From: Planctomycetota bacterium
Lineage (GTDB): Bacteria > Planctomycetota > Phycisphaerae > UBA1845 > UTPLA1
Length of the DNA: 6,082 nucleotides
Assembly: GCA_027295245.1 (NCBI GenBank)
Contig: JAPULF010000078.1
Span: 1 to 6,082, forward strand
Reading direction: 5' to 3'
A model generated the notes under the pieces. The model was given only the letters and a program-made list of their open reading frames with translations, had not been told where the DNA came from and made no database searches. Of this stretch, positions 1-5,994 are shown one piece after another (within the stretch, counting starts at the first letter, position 1; every line of letters begins with the position of its first letter). The position numbers and the translations under genes are program-made.

Positions 1-974
1 CCGGTTTGGCCGGGGAGGACGACCTCGGGGGCGCCGTCGATCTCGAGGCTGATGACGGGCTTTTGCATGAGCAGGGCCTGGACGGCGGCGCGGGGGAGGC
101 CTTCCCATTGGGAGGTGTGGGAGAGGATGTCCATGGCCGCAAGGACGCGGGGCATTTCGTTGGGCGGCAGCAGGCCGGTGATCGTGACGCGTTCGCGGAG
201 GTTTCGGCGGGACAGTTCGGCTTCGTAGGCGGGGCGGTGGGCGCCGTCGCCTATCCAGACAAAGCGTAACTTGGGCTCGGCCGTGACGGCACGGTCGATT
301 ACCTCGATGAGCTGTTCGTAGCCTTTGTTTCGGAAGAGCCGTGCGACGGTTCCGACCACGACATCGTCCGGGCGGTTGCCCCATTGGGCGCGGGTCGCCG
401 CGGGGTCTTGTCGATCGGGGTCGAAATCGGCGACGACAATCCCGCTGCGGATGGTGTGGTATTGGTCGGGTCGTCCTATTCGGGCGCTTTGGGCCTGGGC
501 GGTCATGGCGTCGGCGACGCTCACGATTGCGTGGCATCGCTTGGCGCAGTATCGCTCGGCGGCGGCGTAGGCGGCGCGTGTGACCCACGGCTGGGTTCGA
601 TTGAAGCTCATGCCGTGAATGGTATGAACGATGGCCGGCACGCCGGCGGCATGGGCGGCAAGCCTGCCCAGAACGCCCGCCTTGCTGGAGTGCGTGTGGA
701 CCACGTCAGGCTGTAGGGCGGCGAAGCGTTTTCGCAGCGCGGTCATGGCGCGTCGATCGCGGAGCGGGCTGACTTGTCGGACGAGTTCGGGAATTTCTTC
801 GTAATGGTATTTCCCGGCCCGAGCCCGGTCGACGAGCGAGCCCTCCGGGCCGGTTGTCGGGCCCGCGAGGAGGTGTACTTCGTGGCCTTCGGCTTGCAAA
901 CCCTCGCACGAGAGGATGGTATTCTCCTGGGCGCCGCCGACGATGAGTCGGGTTATGACATGCATGATGCGCAT
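1..974 (-). CDS. GT4-family glycosyltransferase, C-terminus cut by window edge
   Basis: A retaining GT-B glycosyltransferase that would move a sugar from a nucleotide-sugar donor to an acceptor, probably in the cytoplasm for polysaccharide or glycoconjugate synthesis; donor and acceptor cannot be read from sequence. The 324 complete codons begin MRIMHVITRLIVGGAQENT, the typical N-terminal Rossmann strand with its GGAQ loop. VVHTHSSKAGVLGR (91-104) and VHTIHGMSF (116-124) belong to the N-terminal domain. VVGTVARLFRNKGYEQL (206-222) opens the C-terminal donor-binding domain, followed by FVWIGDG (238-244). The donor motif EGLPRAAVQ (291-299) has Gln where the classical EX7E motif has its second Glu. 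Family members are usually about 370-400 residues, so some 50-75 are missing beyond base 1. The start at 974 has AGGAG 13 bases upstream; an in-frame ATG at 965 is the alternative. It follows truA after 28 bases, so it is probably the last or a later gene of that operon. Confidence 0.93.
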   Translation of the reverse strand, partial: MRIMHVITRLIVGGAQENTILSCEGLQAEGHEVHLLAGPTTGPEGSLVDRARAGKYHYEEIPELVRQVSPLRDRRAMTALRKRFAALQPDVVHTHSSKAGVLGRLAAHAAGVPAIVHTIHGMSFNRTQPWVTRAAYAAAERYCAKRCHAIVSVADAMTAQAQSARIGRPDQYHTIRSGIVVADFDPDRQDPAATRAQWGNRPDDVVVGTVARLFRNKGYEQLIEVIDRAVTAEPKLRFVWIGDGAHRPAYEAELSRRNLRERVTITGLLPPNEMPRVLAAMDILSHTSQWEGLPRAAVQALLMQKPVISLEIDGAPEVVLPGQT

Positions 975-1002
975 GGGTGTTGGGCGTCTCCTGGCGAGGG
1001 CT

Positions 1003-1902
1003 TCAGGCCGGCGGCTCTTCGGTCAGGTCGAAATCGGGGGGCAGCGGCGCGGTCGATCGAGTCTTGCCTTCCACCTCGGCCCGTTCGACGCCGCGGGGCG
1101 GGCGGGCGGCGCGGGCCCGTTCGAGCATGTCCGGGTTGGGTTCCGGGAGGCCCGGGATGTCGTACCTGACCCATTGCAGGCAGAGGCCGCGGGCGGGTGC
1201 GGTGGGTCCGGCCTGTTTTCGATCGCGACCCACGAGTATTTCTCTGGCGCGTTCGACGGGCCAATGGCCTCGACCGAACTCGAGAAGGGTTCCGACGAAG
1301 TTGCGGACCTGGTTGTAGAGGAAACCGGTTCCCTCGACGTCGATGCGGATTTCCCATCCCACGCGATACACCTCGATTCTGGAGACGGTTCTTACATTGG
1401 TCATACGCACGTTGCCGGACGACGCGAACGCGGTGAAGTCGTGTTCGCCGACCCATTCGGCGGCGGCGGCCCGCAACGGGGCGACGTCGAGCGGCTTGAA
1501 AAAATGATATACGAATCGTTGCTGTTGGCGTTCGCACGGCCGGCCGGGGGCGTTGTGGATTCTGTATCGGTATAGTTTGCTGACGGCCGAGTGCGTCGAG
1601 TGAAAGTTCAGCGGCACCTCCGCGGCATCGATCAGGGTCATGTCCTTGGGTAGCCGCGATCCGATGGCTCGAGCCAACGCCGCGGTCTTGGCGGGACTCG
1701 TGGTGTAGAAGTTGGCGACTTGACCGGCGGCGTGGACGCGGGCGTCGGTGCGACCCGCGCCGACGACCACGACCTGATGACGCACGACCCGGCGAACGGC
1801 CTGTTCGAGGCAGTCCTGAACGGTCCGCAGATCGGGTTGGTTTTGCCAACCGTGAAAATCCGCACCGTCGTACGCCAGAACGAGTTTGACGTTTCGCATC
1901 AT
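1003..1902 (-). CDS. truA: tRNA pseudouridine(38-40) synthase TruA
   Basis: TruA isomerises uridine to pseudouridine at positions 38-40 of the tRNA anticodon arm. Numbering from the ATG at 1899, the catalytic motif GRTDARVHAAGQ spans 49-60 with catalytic Asp52. KLYRYRIHN (108-116) carries the conserved active-site Tyr110. HDFTAFASSG (153-162), GTGFLYNQVRNFVGTLLE (190-207) and AGPTAPARGLCL (230-241) are all diagnostic. The protein has 298-299 residues against 270 in E. coli; the excess is a charged, Pro-rich C-terminal tail from about 248 onward. Two adjacent in-frame ATGs (1902 and 1899) can start it, and neither has a clear Shine-Dalgarno. The preceding globin-like gene stops only 11 bases upstream, so start by translational coupling is likely. 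A long upstream extension of the open frame is antisense or overlap noise, because the family starts exactly at MRNVKLVLAYDG. Confidence 0.97.
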   Translation of the reverse strand: MMRNVKLVLAYDGADFHGWQNQPDLRTVQDCLEQAVRRVVRHQVVVVGAGRTDARVHAAGQVANFYTTSPAKTAALARAIGSRLPKDMTLIDAAEVPLNFHSTHSAVSKLYRYRIHNAPGRPCERQQQRFVYHFFKPLDVAPLRAAAAEWVGEHDFTAFASSGNVRMTNVRTVSRIEVYRVGWEIRIDVEGTGFLYNQVRNFVGTLLEFGRGHWPVERAREILVGRDRKQAGPTAPARGLCLQWVRYDIPGLPEPNPDMLERARAARPPRGVERAEVEGKTRSTAPLPPDFDLTEEPPA

Positions 1903-1913
1903 TGACGGGCATA

Positions 1914-2204
1914 TTACGGCTTCGTGACGCACCCGTCTCCGCTCTGGCCGCCGGAATATTGTCGGAGGTCTTCGGGTCTTCGGATGTTCTGCATGTCGAG
2001 CACGAACGAGGCCAGGAACTTCTTCTTCTGCTCCGCCATGTTGTCCGGAAACATGGGGCGGACCTGGGGGTCCTTCGAAAACAGATGGGCGTAAGAACGG
2101 TCGACCCATTCCGCCCCTCTCGGGGCCCGTGCGATGAGGGTCCTTTCCAAACGTTGGATGATGCTGTTGTCCCTGATGGTTGTTCCTTGTCCCCCGACAC
2201 CCAT
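1914..2204 (-). CDS. Short globin-like protein lacking the proximal-His half
   Basis: The 96-residue product resembles the N-terminal half of bacterial globins related to Vitreoscilla hemoglobin and the flavohemoprotein globin domain. The similar stretch runs from IIQRLERTL through VDRSYAHLFSKDPQVRPMFPDNMAEQKKKFL (35-64) to VLDMQNIRRPEDL (68-80). By motif alignment, Phe52 in RPMF matches the CD1 Phe and Gln59 in AEQKKK matches the E7 distal Gln of Vitreoscilla hemoglobin. The family then normally continues for about 55-60 residues containing the proximal F8 His. Here the frame goes to SGGQSGDGCVTKP and stops, with truA 11 bases further on, so the F-H helices are absent and not simply out of frame nearby. 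It may be a decayed globin, a recombination remnant retained for coupling to truA, or a haem-free globin-like protein. The start at 2204 places the N-terminus as in globins; an ATG at 2261 would add 19 basic residues. Neither has a good Shine-Dalgarno. Confidence 0.7.
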   Translation of the reverse strand: MGVGGQGTTIRDNSIIQRLERTLIARAPRGAEWVDRSYAHLFSKDPQVRPMFPDNMAEQKKKFLASFVLDMQNIRRPEDLRQYSGGQSGDGCVTKP

Positions 2205-2411
2205 TGAACGCGCCGATGAAGGACCCCCAATCCGCTTGCGGCCTTTTGCGTGCTCGCGCATTGCGTGCTGGGACCGGGATCAGCATTCCTGCACGGTGAA
2301 TTCAGGATCGCGGCGGTTTTGGCACTATGGGTTTCCTGCTGTCCGAATTCTTCAATGCCGCGGTGGCCGGAACGGCCGTTTTCGCAAGGTGTTTAGGCAT
2401 AAGGAGTTGTC
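2205..2411. other. Divergent intergenic region between globin-like gene and hpt
   Basis: This non-coding stretch must carry the leftward promoter for the globin-truA-GT4 cluster and possibly one for hpt. I found no convincing -35/-10 pair for the leftward genes. It contains an imperfect inverted repeat around two GAATTC sites (arms 2298-2307 and 2342-2350). It also contains a short GC stem, GGCCG-GAA-CGGCC (2365-2377), followed by G and TTTT, which could fold as a weak hairpin in the hpt leader. Confidence 0.45.
2401..2406 (+). promoter_or_regulatory. Shine-Dalgarno AAGGAG for the upstream hpt start
   Basis: AAGGAG lies 5 bases before the ATG at 2412. This is among the strongest ribosome binding sites in the window and is the main reason to extend hpt 16 codons upstream of the start that protein-family alignment would favour (2460). 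Confidence 0.65.
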
Positions 2412-3002
2412 ATGGGCGCGGCCGGTTGTTCGGCGTTGCGACGCAGCTATAATGTGCCCATGGAAAGGGACATTGAGCGGATTCTGATCAGCCGAAAATG
2501 CATCAGCGAACGAGTCTCGGCCCTGGCGGACTCGATCGGCGAGACGTATGGAGCGGATTCGGAAGGGCTCGTGATCGTTCCGATTCTCGCCGGCTCCGTT
2601 ATTTTCCTCGCAGATTTGATCCGCTGCCTTCCGTTCAAGATGAAAATCGGGCTGATGACGGTCAGCAGCTATCGCGGCAAGACGACCTCGGCCGGCGAAT
2701 CACGGCTGATTCAGGATCTCAATCTGGACATTGAGGACCGCCACGTTCTGGTGGTTGACGATATTCTGGATACGGGTAGCACCTTGCGACTGGTGGTCGG
2801 CGAGCTTCGGCAACGACGGCCCGCCAGCGTTCGCATCTGCGTTCTGTTGCGAAAGCGATCCAAGGCGCCGAGAGATTTTTCCGTCGATTTCGTTGGCTTC
2901 GATATAGAGGATGTCTTTGTCGTTGGATACGGCCTCGACTACAACGATCACTATCGAAACTGGCCTGACATCGGCGTCCTGAAACCGGAGTTGTACGAAT
3001 GA
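2412..3002 (+). CDS. hpt: Hypoxanthine phosphoribosyltransferase
   Basis: Hpt joins hypoxanthine (often also guanine) to PRPP to give IMP/GMP and pyrophosphate, in cytoplasmic purine salvage. In the 196-residue product, IVPILAGSVIFLADLIR (55-71) is the pyrophosphate-loop region and SSYRGKTTS (85-93) is the flexible catalytic loop. VLVVDDILDTGST (112-124) is the type I PRTase PRPP-binding motif, with acidic pair Asp116-Asp117. VDFVGFDIEDVFVVGYGLDY (158-177) and YRNWPDIGVLKP (181-192) form the C-terminal purine-binding region. All expected catalytic elements are present. The family normally begins at MERDIERILIS, the ATG at 2460, giving 180 residues. The ATG at 2412 adds 16 residues but has a strong Shine-Dalgarno. 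Its stop overlaps the next start by 4 bases (ATGA), so it heads a coupled three-gene cluster. The function is secure; the start is not. Confidence 0.96.
   Translation: MGAAGCSALRRSYNVPMERDIERILISRKCISERVSALADSIGETYGADSEGLVIVPILAGSVIFLADLIRCLPFKMKIGLMTVSSYRGKTTSAGESRLIQDLNLDIEDRHVLVVDDILDTGSTLRLVVGELRQRRPASVRICVLLRKRSKAPRDFSVDFVGFDIEDVFVVGYGLDYNDHYRNWPDIGVLKPELYE
2426..2453 (+). promoter_or_regulatory. Candidate sigma-70 promoter inside the hpt 5' end
   Basis: A perfect TATAAT at 2448-2453 is preceded, after 16 bases, by TTGTTC (2426-2431, three of six matches to TTGACA). The expected transcription start about 7 bases downstream falls at the A of the ATG at 2460, the start that matches the Hpt family. 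A leaderless transcript is therefore possible. It could also be a chance match within coding sequence. Confidence 0.35.
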
Positions 3003-3628
3003 CGGAGACCCTGACTCGACCCGGCCGGCCGCCGGTCGCGGCTCAGAGCGACGGGGGCGGGGCCGTGCTTGCGCCGATGGAAGAAGTGGTTCCGGCTCAT
3101 TTGCTCGACGGCGACGAAGTGGTCCATTTCGCGATCAAGCCGTCGTTGTGGTTCATTCCGATTGACTCGACCCGTTGGCTGGCCGCTGGCCTTCTTCTGG
3201 CTTTGGCCGGCAATCTTTCGTGGCTTGCCGATCAGGCGTGGTATCTTTATCAGGCGGCGCTGTGGATGTCCTTGATAAGACTGGGATGGGCCACGTTGCA
3301 ATGGGTGTCACGTCTGTACGTCCTTACAAATCGGCGGGTACTGCGATTGCGCGGCGTTTTGAACGTCGAATTGTTCGAGTGCCCGTTGCACAAGATTCAG
3401 AACACCAGGCTCTCGCTCTCGCTTGCCGAGCGATTGACGCGGGTGGGTACGATTACGTTGCAGACGGCCGGCGGATCCGCCACGTCGGGCGGGACGTCGG
3501 GCGGCACGGCGGGCGGGACGGCGCGTGGGACGGCTTCATGGCGGTTGATTTCGAGACCCCTGGAGGTCCACGAAAAGCTACGCTCCGCGATCAACCGGGC
3601 TCAGAACCGAGGAAATGATGGACTGTAG
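2999..3628 (+). CDS. Membrane protein with bacterial PH (bPH2/DUF304) domain
   Basis: This 209-residue protein is probably in the inner membrane. After a polar N-terminus it has two likely transmembrane helices (about 58-76, RWLAAGLLLALAGNL, and 81-103). A bPH2-type pleckstrin-like domain follows (about 104-197). The diagnostic stretch is YVLTNRRVLRLRGVLN (107-122) with ECPLHKIQNTRLSLSLAERL (127-146) and VGTITLQTAG (149-158); the last part, SRPLEVHEKLRSAINR (185-200), is the usual terminal helix. Relatives such as YdbS-type proteins have two helices before one such domain. Their biochemical role is poorly defined, so none is assigned here. The start overlaps the hpt stop (ATGA) and has GGAG 8 bases upstream (2987-2990). 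A Gly/Thr/Ser/Ala-rich insert (about 158-180), encoded by a 12-bp tandem repeat, lengthens a loop between the last strands of the domain. Confidence 0.88.
   Translation: MTETLTRPGRPPVAAQSDGGGAVLAPMEEVVPAHLLDGDEVVHFAIKPSLWFIPIDSTRWLAAGLLLALAGNLSWLADQAWYLYQAALWMSLIRLGWATLQWVSRLYVLTNRRVLRLRGVLNVELFECPLHKIQNTRLSLSLAERLTRVGTITLQTAGGSATSGGTSGGTAGGTARGTASWRLISRPLEVHEKLRSAINRAQNRGNDGL
3482..3529 (+). repeat. In-frame 12-bp tandem repeat (four imperfect copies)
   Basis: Units start at 3482, 3494, 3506 and 3518: ACGTCGGGCGGG, ACGTCGGGCGGC, ACGGCGGGCGGG and ACGGCGCGTGGG, with a decayed fifth copy at 3530-3541. The period is a multiple of three and in phase with the codons, so the units read TSGG, TSGG, TAGG and TARG. 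A change in copy number would keep the bPH2 protein in frame. Confidence 0.9.
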
Positions 3629-4811
3629 AAAAATGATTGGGATGCCGGCTTTCACCGGTTTCGTACTCTTGTTTGTTTCGAGCGGCCTCTCGGCCGACGC
3701 CAAGGATCAGACCGCACGGCGGGGGCGGGCTTCCAGCGACTCGACCAGTGCCGCGGACCTGCAGAAGAAGCTGGTGGACCAGACAAAAGACCTGGGCCCG
3801 TGGGACGGGCATCGCCAGCTGCTGTCCGATGCGACCGACAACATGTTCGAGCGCCAAGGCTGGACGTCGGAGCCCGATCAATATACGCGCGAGGTTTTGC
3901 GCGATCTGCAGCAGTACGATCCGTGGCAGTATCAGGAGCGGCAAGACACCTTCATGAACCACATGCAGGTGCGTTACGAATTGACGGAGGCGCAGAAGGA
4001 GCAACTCAGTCGCGACATGCAGCGGGAAGCGTTGATGACCGGGATCAAGCACTTCCGGACGACGGCCCCGATCGCGATGGAAATCGTACGCCTCCGAGCG
4101 GAAGGCAAGCCGTTTACGGCGGAGGATGTTCAACGCTGGACCTCGCAACTGGACCCGGTCATGGAGGACGCCAAGGCGGCGGTCAAGCGGGTTGCGGAAA
4201 AACTGGAAGGGACCATGTCGCCGAGTCAGCGCGAACAACTGAAGAAAGACATGGATGCCTTGCTCAAGAGGCACGATGACGTCGTTCGAATGGTGGGAGA
4301 ATGGCAACAGGGGAAATGGGATCCATCGCAATGGGGGCTCCAAAATGATCCCGTTCACGGGCCGCAAATGCGGGCCATTCATGCGCGGGAAGACGAGCGA
4401 ACCCGGCTGGCGGACATCAGTCAGGCCAGGCGCGATCTCAAAGGCGTGGGTAAGGCCGACGACGAGTCTACCTGGGAACGTTACGTGCGTTTGTTTTGCG
4501 TCCGGTTTGCGTGTGACGATCTGCAGAAGATCACGGCGTTTGCCATTCTGAAGAGCGTCGTGCGGGAAGCCGAGAACATTCGGGCGGCGAGAAAGGGTGA
4601 CATCGCGAAGCTGGAAGCCTCGATTGCGAAGGCGGATTCGGATGAGCGGCGCGGCTATTTCGAATCTGAGTTGCACCGTGCGCTCTTGCCCATCGAAGCG
4701 CTGTTCGAACGTCTGTGCAGCCGGCTCGACAATGAAGTGCTGAGGTCCGACCAGCGTATGCGCGTCCCGCAGGATGGGGCCGAGGGTCCGGCATCGGCGT
4801 CCAATCGTTAG
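3615..4811 (+). CDS. Exported helical protein of unknown function with LTxxQ-like motifs
   Basis: I do not recognise a named family for this 398-residue protein. It begins with a basic then hydrophobic segment (FTGFVLLFVSSGLSADA, 13-29) typical of a Sec signal peptide with cleavage after Ala27 or Ala29, so it should be periplasmic or exported. The mature part is charged, rich in Gln, Glu, Arg and Asp, and predicted largely alpha-helical. Three short segments look alike: LTEAQKEQLSRDM (123-135), MSPSQREQLKKDM (201-213) and, more weakly, ACDDLQKITAFAIL (299-312). They recall the LTxxQ motif of Spy/CpxP-type periplasmic proteins, but the protein is more than twice their length, so this is only a hint. 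Mature cysteines are at 295, 300 and 368. The start overlaps the bPH2 gene end by 14 bases. GAGG at 3609-3612 suits the second ATG (3618) slightly better. Coupling suggests it works with the membrane PH-domain protein. Confidence 0.85.
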   Translation: MMDCRKMIGMPAFTGFVLLFVSSGLSADAKDQTARRGRASSDSTSAADLQKKLVDQTKDLGPWDGHRQLLSDATDNMFERQGWTSEPDQYTREVLRDLQQYDPWQYQERQDTFMNHMQVRYELTEAQKEQLSRDMQREALMTGIKHFRTTAPIAMEIVRLRAEGKPFTAEDVQRWTSQLDPVMEDAKAAVKRVAEKLEGTMSPSQREQLKKDMDALLKRHDDVVRMVGEWQQGKWDPSQWGLQNDPVHGPQMRAIHAREDERTRLADISQARRDLKGVGKADDESTWERYVRLFCVRFACDDLQKITAFAILKSVVREAENIRAARKGDIAKLEASIAKADSDERRGYFESELHRALLPIEALFERLCSRLDNEVLRSDQRMRVPQDGAEGPASASNR

Positions 4812-4827
4812 CGTGCCGTTCGGCGAT

Positions 4828-4841
4828 GCGATCCGGATCGC
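4828..4841. other. Perfect 14-bp palindrome between convergent genes
   Basis: GCGATCCGGATCGC is its own reverse complement and lies in the 32-base gap between the convergent stops of the exported-protein gene (4811) and the sigma-like gene (4844). The position suits a bidirectional terminator. However, there is no U-tract on either side and no unpaired loop unless the central pairs open, so terminator function is only a suggestion. Confidence 0.35.
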
Positions 4842-4843
4842 GT

Positions 4844-5704
4844 CTATGTCCCGGTCCGGGTCGGCGCGTGACTCGAGCACTGGAACTGTACGATTTCATC
4901 CTGTTGAAGGCGATGCCGGAAACCGGCATCGCACGATCGAGCCAGCCTCCGCAAGGCACCAAGTACCGGGTCGGATCGCAAATCTTCAGCCATCAGTGCG
5001 TGGAATCGCCCTTCGTTGTGGGTGATTCGTCCGAGTGAGCAGCCGAGCGACCTGGCCAGTTGTCGAATGGGGGTTCGTGCGCCTTCGTCCGGAATCGTCC
5101 AGCGCTCGTCGAGGCAGGCTTCGATCAATTGTGCACGGCCCGCGGATGCCCCGGGGGTCTGTTTCATTCGTCGAGTCGCCCGATCCGCGGCATTCAGAAT
5201 ACGGACTCGGATCAAGTCGCCGATGGTGGTGGAATCCGCCGGGGAATCGAGGCTCTCGGCATACAGGCGACGCGAAACCCAGTGGCTCGGGCTGTGGCGG
5301 TCGCAATTCAACTTCACAAGACGCGGAAAGCGATCGGGTCGTGCCTTGTCGAATTGTTTTCGCCGGATTCTCTGCCTGCGTCGTCGTTGGGTAATGTACG
5401 GAATTCGTATGGCAAATCGGAATTCGTGGGCGAACCGGCTGACGGCATAGCGGATTCTGGAGAGAGCGTAGGGTGCGAAATCGCCGTGCCTGGTCGGGTC
5501 GTGGTTACGAACCGCGTCCGACAGGGCAATGAAGCCCTCTTGCCGAAGGTCTTGAAACTCCCATCCGGGGCGGCCGCTGGCTTCGGGGCGTTTGAATCGA
5601 CCGATGGCAAGATAGACAAGCCGGTAGTGCTCGGATACGAGGCGTCGCTGGGAATCGCTCATCGCGCCGAGCGCAACAGGGCGATCCTGGATCCATTTCC
5701 TCAT
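4844..5704 (-). CDS. Divergent sigma-70 family RNA polymerase sigma factor
   Basis: The 286-residue product resembles a sigma factor that would bind core RNA polymerase and recognise a promoter class. Region 2 is clear: LVSEHYRLVYLAIGRF (22-37), DLRQEGFIALSDAVRNHDPTR (52-72, the core-binding and -10 helix consensus) and FAPYALSRIRYAVSRFA (76-92), then IRIPYIT (99-105). An Arg-rich linker follows (107-130). SLDSPADSTTIGDLI (151-165) matches the SLD-P-----TLGDL element seen in primary-like and sporulation-type sigmas. A region 4.2-like helix-turn-helix, IRQLARSLGCSLGRITHNEGRFHAL (213-237), is recognisable, but the usual LPxREREVL segment before it is replaced. The roughly 45-residue tail has no match that I recognise. 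The start at 5704 has only a weak GGA upstream; MSDSQRRLV at 5662 is an alternative. No anti-sigma gene is adjacent. It is more than an ECF sigma, which would lack the SLD element, but the subgroup is unclear. Confidence 0.8.
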   Translation of the reverse strand: MRKWIQDRPVALGAMSDSQRRLVSEHYRLVYLAIGRFKRPEASGRPGWEFQDLRQEGFIALSDAVRNHDPTRHGDFAPYALSRIRYAVSRFAHEFRFAIRIPYITQRRRRQRIRRKQFDKARPDRFPRLVKLNCDRHSPSHWVSRRLYAESLDSPADSTTIGDLIRVRILNAADRATRRMKQTPGASAGRAQLIEACLDERWTIPDEGARTPIRQLARSLGCSLGRITHNEGRFHALMAEDLRSDPVLGALRRLARSCDAGFRHRLQQDEIVQFQCSSHAPTRTGT

Positions 5705-5777
5705 TTTGTTTCCAATCCATCATTCAGAGTGATGTGCGCCAGCCCGTACCCTAACATATACCGAACGTATAAGAGAA

Positions 5778-5795
5778 TCCACACCGAGTTGTGGA
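5778..5795. repeat. Inverted repeat TCCACA-N6-TGTGGA
   Basis: Arms 5778-5783 and 5790-5795 are perfect reverse complements separated by CCGAGT. The element is about 75 bases upstream of the sigma-like start, where an operator or leader hairpin would be expected. An 18-bp dyad is also frequent enough by chance that function is unproven. Confidence 0.4.
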
Positions 5796-5994
5796 AGGTG
5801 TCATCAGTATGGCACTAGAGCTACTTCGGGCTGTTTTGCGGCTTTGCATATGTGGCGGATAGGCACCGCGGTCATGGCCCGGCGGCGCGCGTAACATGAT
5901 TTTTGAGAATAGGTTATGGGCGATTGAGCGGTTATTCCTCGCGTGACCTAAGGACTCTGAAGCATGCGCGAGCACATTTTTTCAGGTTACATGG

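Noticed and set aside
1..716. Several plus-strand open frames at the left edge
   Set aside because: They are antisense to the well-supported GT4 glycosyltransferase.
953..2230. A 425-codon minus-strand open frame overlapping truA
   Set aside because: It is a frame-shifted shadow of truA and the globin-like gene. Its translation is Arg/Pro-rich with no recognisable motif, while truA motifs are complete in the other frame.
2327..2452. A 41-codon plus-strand open frame starting MGFLLSEFF ahead of hpt
   Set aside because: The first part is hydrophobic like a small membrane peptide, but there is no ribosome binding site, the rest is Arg/Gly-rich, and it overlaps the hpt start in another frame.
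3591..4880. A 429-codon minus-strand open frame antisense to the exported-protein gene
   Set aside because: The plus-strand gene has a signal peptide, a ribosome binding site and an operon overlap. The antisense frame has none and is the kind of long open frame expected in GC-rich DNA.
5060..5818. A 252-codon plus-strand open frame across the sigma-like gene
   Set aside because: The sigma region 2 motifs on the minus strand are clear, and this frame shows no domain and no ribosome binding site.
5751..5975. A 74-codon minus-strand open frame in the right intergenic region
   Set aside because: It has no Shine-Dalgarno and a low-information composition, and it spans the candidate regulatory repeats.
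5961..5985. GC-rich bases followed by a T-run (CATTTTTTC), considered as a rho-independent terminator
   Set aside because: The sequence before the T-run forms only a 3-bp stem, and no gene ends there on the plus strand.
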